The notes beneath the pieces are model-generated. The model worked only from the letters and a program-made list of their open reading frames with translations. It did not search any database and had not been told where the DNA came from. This document shows, one piece after another, positions 32,866 through 41,036 of a stretch of 41,036 bases of DNA. The stretch comes from an uncultured Collinsella sp. GTDB lineage: Bacteria > Actinomycetota > Coriobacteriia > Coriobacteriales > Coriobacteriaceae. Each line of letters opens with the position of its first letter. Position 1 is the stretch's first letter. Where the stretch lies: assembly GCA_958403395.1 (NCBI GenBank), contig CATXXF010000017.1:1-41036 (forward strand). The letters are read 5' to 3'. The translations under genes were made by a program, and so were the position numbers.

Positions 32866-33969
32866 ATGAAGTTCACCGTCAGCCAGAGCTCGCTTACACA
32901 AGCCATCGGCGTCGTTATGAAGGGTGTCGCTTCGGCATCCACCCTTCCCATCCTGTCGGGCGTGCTCGTTAAGGCCCAAGACGGCATCTTGGAATTCCAG
33001 ACCTCTAACTACACCATCTCGATCCGTCATCGCATCGCGGCGCATGTCGAAGAAGAGGGCGAGATGGTTATCCCCTGTAAGATGCTCTCCAATATCACCA
33101 AGACCCTCCCCGATGCCCCGGTCACCTTTGAGCTGTCCGAGCGCCAAGTGCTGATTGGTTGCGAGAAGAGCTCTTTTAGGCTGAACGCGCTCGATGCCAA
33201 TGACTTCCCCGAGTTTCCGGCCTATGCCATCGAGAGTGCCGTGGAGCTGCCGACCGATATCTTGTCCGAGATGGTCAGCCGCGTGTGGCGCGTCACCTCG
33301 ACCGACAAGGCCCGCCCCATCCTGGGCGGCGTGCACATGAAGGTCGAGAACAACACCGTTCGCCTGGTGGCGACCGATTCCTTCCGTTTGGCCGTGTGCG
33401 ATACGCAGGTCGAGACCTCGACCCTCGAGGGTTCCTTTGAGCTCAACGTTCCGGCCGACGCCTTTAACGACGCGCTGAACATCATGGCAAGCCAGGCGAC
33501 CATCATGATCGGGGCTACCGACACCCAGGTCGTCTTCGAGGCCGGCAACACCACCTACGTGTCGCGCCGCATCGAGGGCGTGTACCCCAACTACAAGCAG
33601 CTCATCCCCGATTCGTGCGTGACGAGCGTCAAGATCGACGTCGCCGCCTTCAATGCCGCCCTCAAACGTGTTGCCGTTATCGCGAGCGCCAACCCCGCCG
33701 TCAAGTTCGAGATCGACGTCGAGAACGGGCAGATGGGCCTGTCTTCCATCTCCAACGACCAGGATCTGGCGCAGGAGACGATCGATGTCGAGGCCAAGGG
33801 CGAGTCGGGTACCATCGCCTTCAACTACCACTACATCTTCGGCTGCCTCAATGCCCTGTCCAAGGAGAAGGAGATCACGCTGGAGCTCAAGAGCTACTCG
33901 CAGGCGGGCATCTTCAAGTCCTACGACAAGATCAACTACCTGTACCTGGTCATGCCGGTCCGCATCTAG
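32866..33969 (+). CDS. dnaN: DNA polymerase III beta subunit (sliding clamp)
   Basis: 367 residues, the normal length. Three repeated clamp folds are visible; the start MKFTVSQSSLTQAIGVVMKG, the middle TDSFRLAV and the end YLVMPVRI are typical. It forms the ring that tethers the polymerase. AAAGG lies about nine bases before the ATG. The coding sequence uses mostly G- or C-ending codons, typical of a highly expressed gene here. Confidence 0.98.
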   Translation: MKFTVSQSSLTQAIGVVMKGVASASTLPILSGVLVKAQDGILEFQTSNYTISIRHRIAAHVEEEGEMVIPCKMLSNITKTLPDAPVTFELSERQVLIGCEKSSFRLNALDANDFPEFPAYAIESAVELPTDILSEMVSRVWRVTSTDKARPILGGVHMKVENNTVRLVATDSFRLAVCDTQVETSTLEGSFELNVPADAFNDALNIMASQATIMIGATDTQVVFEAGNTTYVSRRIEGVYPNYKQLIPDSCVTSVKIDVAAFNAALKRVAVIASANPAVKFEIDVENGQMGLSSISNDQDLAQETIDVEAKGESGTIAFNYHYIFGCLNALSKEKEITLELKSYSQAGIFKSYDKINYLYLVMPVRI

Positions 33970-33979
33970 CAACCGCCCT

Positions 33980-35086
33980 ATGACCATGTTCGCCCGCGAT
34001 CTTTCCGTCGCGCACTACCGCAGCTTCGATAGCTATCGCCTTGCCCTGGACGAGGGCGTGACGATACTTGCGGGACCCAACGCGGCGGGAAAGACCAATC
34101 TCATAGAGGCGCTGCAGCTGCTGACGAGCGGCGCCTCGTTTAGGCATCCGACCGCCGCCGAGCTCGTCCATGACGGCGCGGACTCGTGCAAGGTTGAGCT
34201 GAGGCTCGAGGGCGACGGCCGCGTGCTTGATATGGGATTGAGCGCGGAGGACGGTAAGCGCTCGTTTAGCCGCAACGGCAAGAGATGCTCTGCCGCCGGT
34301 GTGCGCGGGGTCCTGCCGAGCGTGCTGTTTTGCCCCGACCATCTGGACATGGTTAAGCGAGGCGCCAGTGTGCGCCGTGCCGCCCTCGATGACTTTGGCA
34401 TGCAACTGAGCGCACGCTATGCCGATCTTGCGAGCACCTATGGGCGCTGCGTGACCCAGCGTAACGCCTTGCTCAAGGAGGCCTGGTGCTGCCGCGAGAT
34501 GCTCGGCGCGTGGAACGATTCGATTGCCCGCGCGGGCTCGGCCCTGCTCGTGCACCGGTTGGCCCTGCTCGACCGGCTGGCGGGCCATGTGCACACTGCC
34601 TACGGGCAAGTGGCGTCCGGCGAGGCCGCCAACGTGACCTATGCGTCCACGCTGGGGGATTTGCCCCAGGTCGAGGATCGCGAAGAGCTGAAGGACTGGG
34701 CGTACGAGCGCATGCTGGCTGCCCTTGATGAGCACGCCGACGAGGAAATTCGCCGCGGCGTGACGTTGGTGGGACCGCATCGCGATGAGATTGAGTTTGC
34801 CGTGGCGGGTCGATCCGCCCGTTCATTTGCCAGCCAAGGTCAGCAGCGGACGTTGGTTTTGGCCTGGAAGGTGGCGGAGGTGGCCGTGGCTCGCGATGTC
34901 CTGGGCACCGCCCCACTGCTGCTTTTGGACGACGTGATGAGCGAGCTCGACGGCGACCGACGCGGCGCTTTTCTGCGGCTGATCGGCGATGATATCCAGA
35001 CGGTCATAACCACGACCAACCTGGGGTATTTTACCGATGACCTGCTTGATCGAGCCAAGGTGGTGAGCATGGGTGAGACGTGCTAA
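33980..35086 (+). CDS. recF: DNA replication and repair protein RecF
   Basis: 368 residues. An SMC-like ATPase with Walker A AGPNAAGKTN (near residue 36), the signature region FASQGQQRTLVLAWK and Walker B LLLLDDVMSELD. It loads RecA at single-strand gaps. I take ATG 33980, 10 bases after the dnaN stop; ATG 33986 is an alternative, and neither has a clear ribosome-binding site, which suggests coupling to dnaN. The end overlaps the next gene by 14 bases. Confidence 0.95.
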   Translation: MTMFARDLSVAHYRSFDSYRLALDEGVTILAGPNAAGKTNLIEALQLLTSGASFRHPTAAELVHDGADSCKVELRLEGDGRVLDMGLSAEDGKRSFSRNGKRCSAAGVRGVLPSVLFCPDHLDMVKRGASVRRAALDDFGMQLSARYADLASTYGRCVTQRNALLKEAWCCREMLGAWNDSIARAGSALLVHRLALLDRLAGHVHTAYGQVASGEAANVTYASTLGDLPQVEDREELKDWAYERMLAALDEHADEEIRRGVTLVGPHRDEIEFAVAGRSARSFASQGQQRTLVLAWKVAEVAVARDVLGTAPLLLLDDVMSELDGDRRGAFLRLIGDDIQTVITTTNLGYFTDDLLDRAKVVSMGETC

Positions 35087-35636
35087 TTACGAGCGCGAGA
35101 GCGAAACGGTCGCCTTCAGTGGATTTTTAAACGCAGAGCGCCAGCGCATCCTGGCGGCCGCGACGCCTGAGCGCCGCGTGCAGATGGAGGCTGCAGAGGA
35201 ATCTCGTGCGGTCTATCGCGCCTGGAATGCGGTGTGCTCGGGCACGCGCGAGGGGCGCCATGTGACGGGCCTGCGCTACCTGCCCGAGTCCAATGAGCTG
35301 CTGGTATATCTCGACTCGCCCTCGTGGACGCAGGAAATGACGCTGTTGCGCGAGATCATCCGCGCGCGCATGGAGCGCGCCGGTGCGCATGTGGACGGCC
35401 TGGTGTTCAAAACCACCGCGCCCGGTCACACGCCGCCCGCCGCCAAGGAGCGCCTGCGTCCGGCGACGACCGAGCGCCCGCCGGCTCCGCACGCCGACCT
35501 AAGTGAGGCCGAGCGCACCGAGATTGAGCGCCAAGTGGCGCCCATCGAAGACCAAAAACTGCGCGAGGCCCTCGAGAATGCCATGAGAGCCAGTGCCGAG
35601 TGGGCCAAGGGCGTGCAAAGCAAAAAAGAGCCTTAA
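35073..35636 (+). CDS. DUF721/DciA-like protein
   Basis: 187 residues from a GTG inside the end of recF. A basic N-terminal part leads to a DUF721-like core (about 44-115) with the segment TGLRYLPESNELLVYLDSPSWTQEM-type strands and a helix LLREIIRARMERAG. A Pro/Ala-rich linker and a charged helix end the protein. DUF721 includes DciA, the ancestral loader of the DnaB helicase, and the recF-DUF721-gyrB order is usual in actinobacteria. A role in helicase loading is inferred from family and position. Confidence 0.8.
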   Translation: MRRANYERESETVAFSGFLNAERQRILAAATPERRVQMEAAEESRAVYRAWNAVCSGTREGRHVTGLRYLPESNELLVYLDSPSWTQEMTLLREIIRARMERAGAHVDGLVFKTTAPGHTPPAAKERLRPATTERPPAPHADLSEAERTEIERQVAPIEDQKLREALENAMRASAEWAKGVQSKKEP

Positions 35637-35662
35637 ATCGCATCTGGTGGCCTTGTAGAGCC

Positions 35663-35692
35663 AAATACCCTCGTTCCCGAGGGTATTTTTTT
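35663..35692 (+). terminator. Terminator before gyrB
   Basis: A perfect 11-bp stem AAATACCCTCG/CGAGGGTATTT with loop TTCC and a following T run. It separates the dnaA-recF transcript from gyrB. Confidence 0.92.
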
Positions 35693-35741
35693 ACGATAAA
35701 CTAGTAAGGCTGTACACATTTTCTTGACTGAAGGAGGACGT

Positions 35742-37772
35742 GTGGCAAACGAAAACGATTACGATGGCGGCGAGATTAAGATTCTCGAAGGTCTCGAGGC
35801 CGTTCGTAAGCGCCCGGGCATGTATATCGGCTCGACGAGCGCCAGCGGTCTGCATCACCTGGTGTGGGAGATCGTTGACAACTCCGTCGACGAGGCCATG
35901 GCCGGTTTCTGCACCGAGATCCAGGTGACGGTCCACGCCGACAACTCCATCACGGTCGTCGACAACGGGCGCGGCATCCCCGTCGACGAGCACCCTGTTA
36001 AAAAGATCCCGACGCTCGAGGTCGTCATGACGATCTTGCACGCCGGCGGTAAGTTCGATAACTCGGCCTATAAGGTCTCGGGCGGCCTGCACGGCGTTGG
36101 CATCTCCGTCGTCAACGCACTGTCCAAGCGCGTGGTCGTTCAGGTTCGTCGCGACGGCAACACCTACGAGATGGAGTTCTCGCGCGGCAAGACCGTCAAG
36201 AAGATGGAGGTCGTGGGCACCTCGGATTCGACGGGCACCACCGTCACCTTCTGGCCCGACGACGAGATCTTCGAGACCTGCATCTACGATTTCGATACGC
36301 TGCACAACCGTCTGCAGGAGACGGCGTTCCTCAATAAGAACCTCAAAATCGTGCTGACCGACGAGCGCGAGGCGACTCCCCACGTGGAGGAGTTTTGCTA
36401 CGAGGGCGGCATCATCGACTTCGTCAAGTTCCTCAACGAGGGCAAGGACGTCCCCGAGGCCTTTAAGGAGCCCATCTACATCGAGGGCAAATCGGACCCG
36501 GACGCGCCTGTGACCAAGATGGGCGAGGTCGAGGTTTCTCTGCAGTGGAATAGCGGTTACGGCGAGAACGTCATGTCGTTTGCCAACGACATCTACACCC
36601 CCGAGGGTGGCATGCACCTTGAGGGCTTCCGCACCGCGCTCACCCGCGTGATCAACGATTACGCGCGCAAGCAGAACCTGCTCAAGGAAAAAGACGCCAA
36701 CCTGACCGGCGACGATGTGCGCGAGGGCCTTTCGGCCGTTATCTCGGTCAAGCTGCCCGATCCGCAGTTTGAGGGCCAGACCAAGGCCAAGCTCGGCAGC
36801 TCCTATATGCGCGCGCTCACACTCAAGATTGTGACCGACGGCCTTGCCGATTACCTCGAGGAGCATCCCAAGCCCGCTCGCGAGATCGTCAAGAAGGCGC
36901 AACAGGCCTGCAAGGCGCGCAATGCCGCCCGCAAGGCGCGCGAGGCGACCCGCCGCAAGAGCCTGCTCGAGACGGCGTCCCTGCCCGGTAAGCTCGCCGA
37001 CTGCTCGGTGCGCGATGCCGAGCTGACCGAGCTCTTCATCGTAGAGGGCGACTCGGCAGGCGGTTCGGCCAAGGACGGCCGTCGCCGAGACATCCAGGCG
37101 ATTTTGCCCCTGCGCGGCAAGATTTTGAACGTCGAACGCGTTGGTGACCATCGCGCGTTCTCGAGTGACACCATCCAGTCGCTGATTACCGCGATCGGTT
37201 GCGGCGTCACGACGAGTGCCGGCGACGGCGGCGACTTCGATATCACCAAGGCGCGCTACCACAAGATCATCATCATGACCGATGCAGACGTCGACGGTGC
37301 GCATATCCGCATCCTGCTACTGACGTTCTTCTACAAGTACATGCGTCCGCTGATCGATGCCGGCTACGTCTATGTTGCCTGCCCGCCCATCTTTGGCATT
37401 AAGGTGCGCAACAAGATTCACTACGTGTATCCCAACGGCCGCCAGCCCGAAGACGAGATCCTGCGCGACACCATCCAGAGTCTGGGCCTGAACCCCGACG
37501 ATAACGACGAGGACGGCAAGGCCAAAGACGGCAAGATCACCAAAAAGCGCAAGGGCTATACCGTCCAGCGCTACAAGGGCCTGGGCGAGATGGACCCCAA
37601 GCAGCTCGCCTCGACGACGATGGACCCCAAGACCCGCATCCTGCAGCGTGTGTCGATCGAGGACGCCGTGGTGGCGGACCGCGCCGTGCGCGAGCTGATG
37701 GGTTCCGAGGTCGGCTATCGCCGCGAGTACATCGAGAAGCATGCACATGATGCACGATTCCTTGACGCTTAA
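35742..37772 (+). CDS. gyrB: DNA gyrase subunit B
   Basis: 676 residues. The ATPase part has WEIVDNSVDEA and GGLHGVGISVVNALS; the TOPRIM part has EGDSAGGSAKDGRRRDIQAILPLRGK-type residues and the metal site TDADVDGAHI; the C-terminus has QRYKGLGEM. GTG 35742 was chosen because AAGGAGG lies just upstream; the in-frame TTG at 35724 would include it. gyrA starts 11 bases later, so both subunits come from one transcript. Confidence 0.98.
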   Translation: MANENDYDGGEIKILEGLEAVRKRPGMYIGSTSASGLHHLVWEIVDNSVDEAMAGFCTEIQVTVHADNSITVVDNGRGIPVDEHPVKKIPTLEVVMTILHAGGKFDNSAYKVSGGLHGVGISVVNALSKRVVVQVRRDGNTYEMEFSRGKTVKKMEVVGTSDSTGTTVTFWPDDEIFETCIYDFDTLHNRLQETAFLNKNLKIVLTDEREATPHVEEFCYEGGIIDFVKFLNEGKDVPEAFKEPIYIEGKSDPDAPVTKMGEVEVSLQWNSGYGENVMSFANDIYTPEGGMHLEGFRTALTRVINDYARKQNLLKEKDANLTGDDVREGLSAVISVKLPDPQFEGQTKAKLGSSYMRALTLKIVTDGLADYLEEHPKPAREIVKKAQQACKARNAARKAREATRRKSLLETASLPGKLADCSVRDAELTELFIVEGDSAGGSAKDGRRRDIQAILPLRGKILNVERVGDHRAFSSDTIQSLITAIGCGVTTSAGDGGDFDITKARYHKIIIMTDADVDGAHIRILLLTFFYKYMRPLIDAGYVYVACPPIFGIKVRNKIHYVYPNGRQPEDEILRDTIQSLGLNPDDNDEDGKAKDGKITKKRKGYTVQRYKGLGEMDPKQLASTTMDPKTRILQRVSIEDAVVADRAVRELMGSEVGYRREYIEKHAHDARFLDA

Positions 37773-37783
37773 GAGGAGGTAAC

Positions 37784-40525
37784 GTGGCAGACGATATCAA
37801 CAATAACGAGGGTATGGACGAGGCCGGCGATGCCGGTATGCCCGATGATCTGAAGCGCCTGCTTGCCCGTGCTGAGCAGGGCGAGGACGGCGATCCGGAC
37901 GCCTATAACCCCGATGCCGATGATGATGAGGAAGAAGACGACGACGCCGAGCTCGAGGAGAGCTTTGGCGAAGTCGATCGCGGCGCCTCGGCCGGCGAGG
38001 ATATCAACGGCGGCCAGCTCCAGATTTCGGAGTTCGGTCGCGAGATGAAGCAGTCGTTCATCGAGTATTCGATGTCGGTTATCACGGCGCGCGCCCTGCC
38101 GGACGTGCGCGACGGCTTAAAGCCGGTGCACCGCCGCATCCTGTACGCGATGAACGAGAGCGGCATCTACCCCAACCGACCGCACAAGAAGTCGGCCTGG
38201 ACGGTCGGCGAAGTTATCGGTAAGTACCACCCGCACGGCGATTTCGCGGTCTATGAGGCCATGGTCCGCCTGGCGCAGTGGTTCTCCATGCGCACGCCGC
38301 TCATCGACGGTCACGGCAACTTCGGCAACATCGACGGCGACGGCGCGGCGGCCATGCGTTACACCGAGAGCCGCCTGGCAAAGCCCGCCATGGAACTGCT
38401 GCGCGACCTGCAGAAGGATACCGTCGACTGGCAGCCCAACTACGACGAATCGCTTGCCGAGCCCGTGGCGCTGCCTGCGCGCTTCCCCAACCTGCTGGTC
38501 AACGGCAGCCAGGGCATCGCCGTCGGCATGGCCACCAACATCGCCCCGCATAACCTCACCGAGGCGATCGAGGCCACCTGCTACCTGATCGACAACCCCG
38601 ACGCCACCGTTGACGAGCTCATGCAGATCATGCCAGGTCCGGACTTCCCCACCGGCGCCATCATCATGGGCAGCGCCGGCATTAAGCAGAGCTACGAGAC
38701 CGGCCGCGGCTCCATTACCGTGCGTGCTAAGGCACATGTGGAGTCCACCAAGACCGGCCGCAACCGCCTGGTCTTTACCGAGATTCCCTACATGGTCAAC
38801 AAGGGCACCCTGCAGGAGAAGATCGCCCAGCTCGTCAACGACAAACGCATCGAGGGCATCTCGGATATGCGCGATGAGTCCAACCAGAAGGGCATCCGTC
38901 TGGTCATCGAGCTCAAGAAGGGCGTCATTCCGCAGGTCGTGCTCAACAACCTGTATAAGTACACCTCGCTGCAGACGACCTTTGGCGCCAACAACCTGGC
39001 ACTCGTCAACGGCGTTCCCAAATGCCTGAGCCTGCGCGAGATGCTGCAGCACTACATCGACCACCAGGTCGACGTCGTCACCCGCCGCACCCGCTTCGAC
39101 CTTAAGAAAGCCCAGGCCCGCGCTCATATCCTCGAGGGTTACCTGATGGCCCTTGACCATATCGACGAGGTCATTAGCATCATCCGCTCCTCGCAGACCG
39201 ACTCCGAGGCCAGCAGCCGCCTGATCGAGCGCTTTGGCTTTACGCCCGAGCAGACCACGGCCATCCTCGAGATGAAGCTGCGCCGCCTGACCGGCCTGGA
39301 GCGCGACAAGATCCAAGAAGAGTTGGACGGCCTGCGCCGCGCCATCGCCTACTACGAGGACCTGCTGGCGCACGAGGAGAAGATCCTGGGCGTCATCAAG
39401 GAAGAGATGCGCGAGATCTCCAAGAAGTTTGGCGACAAGCGCCGCACCGAGATCAGCCAGGTTGAGAAGGACCTGGATGTCGAGGACCTCATCGCCGACG
39501 AGGATATGGTCGTGACCATCACCCACACCGGCTACGTTAAGCGTATCCCGGTGGCTGCCTACCGTGCCCAGAAGCGCGGTGGCAAGGGCGTGTCGGGCGT
39601 CAACCTCAAAGAGGATGACGTTATCGATGAGATGTTCATCGCGTCCACGCACGAGTACGTGCTGTTCTTCTCGAGCAAGGGCAAGGTCTATCGTCTGAAG
39701 GTGCACGAGCTGCCGGTGGGTACGCGCCAGGCGCGCGGTACCGCGATCGTCAACCTGCTGCCCTTCGAGGAGGGCGAGAAGATCGCGAGCGTCATCAGCT
39801 GCCGCGAGTTCCCGGCCGACGAGTACCTGATGTTTGCCACAAAGAGCGGCATGGTCAAGAAGACCGTGATGAGCGCATATGACCGCAGCCGTCGCGACGG
39901 CCTGATCGCTATCAACCTGCGTGACGACGACGCGCTGCTGAATGTGCGCCGCGTGCGCGAGGGCGACAAGATTATCCTGGCCACCACCGCAGGCAAGGCG
40001 ATCATGTTCTCCGAGGAGCAGGTGCGCGCCACCGGCCGCGATACCAGCGGCGTTCGCGGTATCGGTATGAAGGACGGCGTGAGCGTTCTGGGCATGGAAG
40101 TCACTAACGGCAACGGTGATCTGTTCGTCATCACCGAGCGCGGCTACGGCAAGCGCACGCCGGTCGCGGACTACCCGGAGCAGAATCGCGGCGGCCAGGG
40201 CGTCTACACCATTCAAATGACCGAGCGCAAGGGCAACCTCGCGGCAATGAAGACGGTGGGCCCGCAGCACGAGCTGTTCATCGTGACGGAGGGTGCGACG
40301 GTCATTCGCGTCAAGACCGACGAGATCAGCCAGACCGGCCGCGCCACCCAGGGTGTCAAGATGATGACCGTCGACGACAACGACCGCATATGCGCCGTGG
40401 CCCGCATGACAGCCGCCAAAGAGAAGCCCGAAGGCGAAGCCACAGAAAACGGCTCCGCCCCCGAAGAAACCCCTGTCGATCTAGGCGACGGCAACGACAT
40501 GCCGGAAGATCTCCTCGACGAGTAA
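37784..40525 (+). CDS. gyrA: DNA gyrase subunit A with acidic N-terminal extension
   Basis: 913 residues. The catalytic Tyr193 lies in AAMRYTESRL and the GyrA-box QKRGGKG near residue 595, so this is gyrase rather than topoisomerase IV. The quinolone-determining region reads HPHGDFAVYEAM: Phe154 stands where E. coli has Ser83, and Glu158 where it has Asp87. About 78 residues precede the normal start (ISEFGREMKQSF); they are strongly acidic (DADDDEEEDDDAELEE). GTG start with GAGGAGG upstream. The final 40 residues are also acidic. Confidence 0.98.
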   Translation: MADDINNNEGMDEAGDAGMPDDLKRLLARAEQGEDGDPDAYNPDADDDEEEDDDAELEESFGEVDRGASAGEDINGGQLQISEFGREMKQSFIEYSMSVITARALPDVRDGLKPVHRRILYAMNESGIYPNRPHKKSAWTVGEVIGKYHPHGDFAVYEAMVRLAQWFSMRTPLIDGHGNFGNIDGDGAAAMRYTESRLAKPAMELLRDLQKDTVDWQPNYDESLAEPVALPARFPNLLVNGSQGIAVGMATNIAPHNLTEAIEATCYLIDNPDATVDELMQIMPGPDFPTGAIIMGSAGIKQSYETGRGSITVRAKAHVESTKTGRNRLVFTEIPYMVNKGTLQEKIAQLVNDKRIEGISDMRDESNQKGIRLVIELKKGVIPQVVLNNLYKYTSLQTTFGANNLALVNGVPKCLSLREMLQHYIDHQVDVVTRRTRFDLKKAQARAHILEGYLMALDHIDEVISIIRSSQTDSEASSRLIERFGFTPEQTTAILEMKLRRLTGLERDKIQEELDGLRRAIAYYEDLLAHEEKILGVIKEEMREISKKFGDKRRTEISQVEKDLDVEDLIADEDMVVTITHTGYVKRIPVAAYRAQKRGGKGVSGVNLKEDDVIDEMFIASTHEYVLFFSSKGKVYRLKVHELPVGTRQARGTAIVNLLPFEEGEKIASVISCREFPADEYLMFATKSGMVKKTVMSAYDRSRRDGLIAINLRDDDALLNVRRVREGDKIILATTAGKAIMFSEEQVRATGRDTSGVRGIGMKDGVSVLGMEVTNGNGDLFVITERGYGKRTPVADYPEQNRGGQGVYTIQMTERKGNLAAMKTVGPQHELFIVTEGATVIRVKTDEISQTGRATQGVKMMTVDDNDRICAVARMTAAKEKPEGEATENGSAPEETPVDLGDGNDMPEDLLDE

Positions 40526-40565
40526 GAGGCCCTAACTGGTAGAAAATATCAGACCCCATATATCG

Positions 40566-40598
40566 GCGGTCGGCGCACTGCGCGCCGACCGCTTTTTT
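40566..40598 (+). terminator. Terminator of gyrBA
   Basis: A perfect 11-bp stem GCGGTCGGCGC/GCGCCGACCGC with a 5-base loop and six T residues, about 40 bases after the gyrA stop. Confidence 0.93.
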
Positions 40599-40614
40599 GA
40601 AAACCTTGGGACTC

Positions 40615-40756
40615 GTGTTCGCCCCGGTCGCACGGCGGCATGTGAAGTCGATCGCGAGCTCCGCACGAGCCTGAGAGCACTTAATGTGCTCTCTGTGCGA
40701 GTCAGGACTGTCCGAGTAGGCGACTTCACATGCCGCCGTGCGACCGGGGCGAACAC
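40615..40756. repeat. 142-bp structure with perfect 36-bp inverted arms
   Basis: Bases 40615-40650 are the exact reverse complement of 40721-40756. The 70-base centre contains its own 8-bp hairpin GAGAGCAC-ttaat-GTGCTCTC (40673-40693). There is no T tract, reading frame or flanking target duplication that I can see. It lies between the gyrA terminator and the promoter of tRNA-Ile. It could be an untranscribed cruciform, a miniature mobile element or an RNase III-type stem. Confidence 0.9.
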
Positions 40757-40782
40757 CCTTCAAAGATTTTCAAAAAAAGTTG

Positions 40783-40812
40783 TTGACGCGCGCGTAACGA
40801 CTCGTCTAATAT
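40783..40812 (+). promoter_or_regulatory. Promoter of the tRNA-Ile/tRNA-Ala unit
   Basis: TTGACG (40783-40788) and TAATAT (40807-40812) are 18 bases apart; an A tract lies just upstream (40772-40778). The tRNA begins 15 bases after the -10 box. Confidence 0.8.
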
Positions 40813-40826
40813 ATCCCTTGCGCGAT

Positions 40827-40903
40827 GGACCTGTAGCTCAGTTGGTTAGAGCGTCCGGCTGATAACCGGGAGGTCACAAGTTCGAATCTTGTCAGGTCCA
40901 CCA
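40827..40903 (+). tRNA. tRNA-Ile (anticodon GAT), CCA encoded
   Basis: Acceptor GGACCTG/CAGGTCC with discriminator A and encoded CCA, D-arm GCTC/GAGC, anticodon loop CTGATAA giving GAT, T-arm ACAAG-TTCGAAT-CTTGT. It reads ATC and ATT. Confidence 0.96.
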
Positions 40904-40914
40904 CTTTCTTTCGC

Positions 40915-40959
40915 AATAAACACCCCAGCGAGAGCCGAGTCGCCGCTGGGGTGTTTATT
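40915..40959. terminator. Symmetric terminator between tRNA-Ile and tRNA-Ala
   Basis: A perfect 16-bp inverted repeat AATAAACACCCCAGCG/CGCTGGGGTGTTTATT with a 13-base loop. The A and T ends make it able to act in either direction, so tRNA-Ile and tRNA-Ala may be separate units. Confidence 0.75.
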
Positions 40960-40970
40960 ACTGTCTCCGT

Positions 40971-41036
40971 GGGGGTTTAGCTCAGCTGGGAGAGCGCGGG
41001 CTTTGCAAGCCTGAGGTCAGGGGTTCGATCCCCCTA
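40971..41036 (+). tRNA. tRNA-Ala (anticodon TGC), cut by the window end
   Basis: Acceptor GGGGGTT, D-arm GCTC/GAGC, anticodon loop TTTGCAA giving TGC, and T-arm AGGGG-TTCGATC-CCCCT are present; the 3' acceptor strand lies beyond the window. tRNA-Ile(GAT) and tRNA-Ala(TGC) next to each other often mark an rRNA operon, which may follow. Confidence 0.95.

Noticed and set aside
38117..40270. Long minus-strand open frame opposite gyrA
   Set aside because: Mirror frame of a highly expressed GC-rich gene; no ribosome-binding site and no recognisable domain. The same holds for frames opposite gyrB, dnaN, purB, rlmN and the aminopeptidase.

Overview
The window looks like the replication-origin region of a Gram-positive, fairly GC-rich actinobacterium of the class Coriobacteriia, most likely Collinsella or a close relative. 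This is inferred from the gene order around dnaA, the combination of Coriobacteriia-style proteins (a stand-alone TSCPD protein, an LPATG thioester adhesin, a Tat lipoprotein, a tandem WYL pair) and the codon style; no marker was searched.

Left part (1-9,900): mostly minus-strand housekeeping genes. From left to right these are a tRNA-Lys with a duplicated 3' end, an M29 aminopeptidase, a small membrane protein coupled to purC, a histidine kinase/response regulator pair, a Tat lipoprotein coupled to a TSCPD protein, and purB. A 132-bp repeat array built on the 3' end of tRNA-Gly follows. The repeat DNA at the two tRNA genes belongs to one family.

Middle (9,900-24,000): a 1143-residue cell-wall adhesin with an N-terminal thioester domain, six CnaB/SpaA-type domains and an LPATG anchor; a small membrane protein and an M28 metallopeptidase whose catalytic domain is split by about 665 disordered residues; two overlapping WYL regulators; a DnaQ-DinG exonuclease-helicase overlapping ddl; and rlmN.

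Origin region (24,000-40,500): on the minus strand lies the classic set rpmH-rnpA-yidD-yidC-jag, then rsmG, parA, parB, with three perfect parS sites spaced exactly 39 bp apart. On the plus strand lie an unusual gene, dnaA, dnaN, recF, a DUF721/DciA-like gene, gyrB and gyrA. The unusual gene sits directly upstream of dnaA and encodes a GHKL ATPase joined through a Gln/Pro/Met-rich prion-like linker to a winged helix. Non-standard DnaA-box-like sequences (TTTTCAACA type) occur on both sides of dnaA and inside the ATPase gene. Five DnaA-trio triplets lie in the AT-rich dnaA-dnaN spacer, and the DNA-reading helix of DnaA is altered at matching positions. Together these suggest an origin with shifted DnaA specificity and an extra nucleotide-binding regulator.

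Right edge (40,500-41,036): after the gyrA terminator come a 142-bp structure with perfect 36-bp inverted arms, a strong promoter, tRNA-Ile(GAT), a symmetric terminator and a truncated tRNA-Ala(TGC). GyrA carries Phe at the position of E. coli Ser83, a classic fluoroquinolone-resistance substitution.
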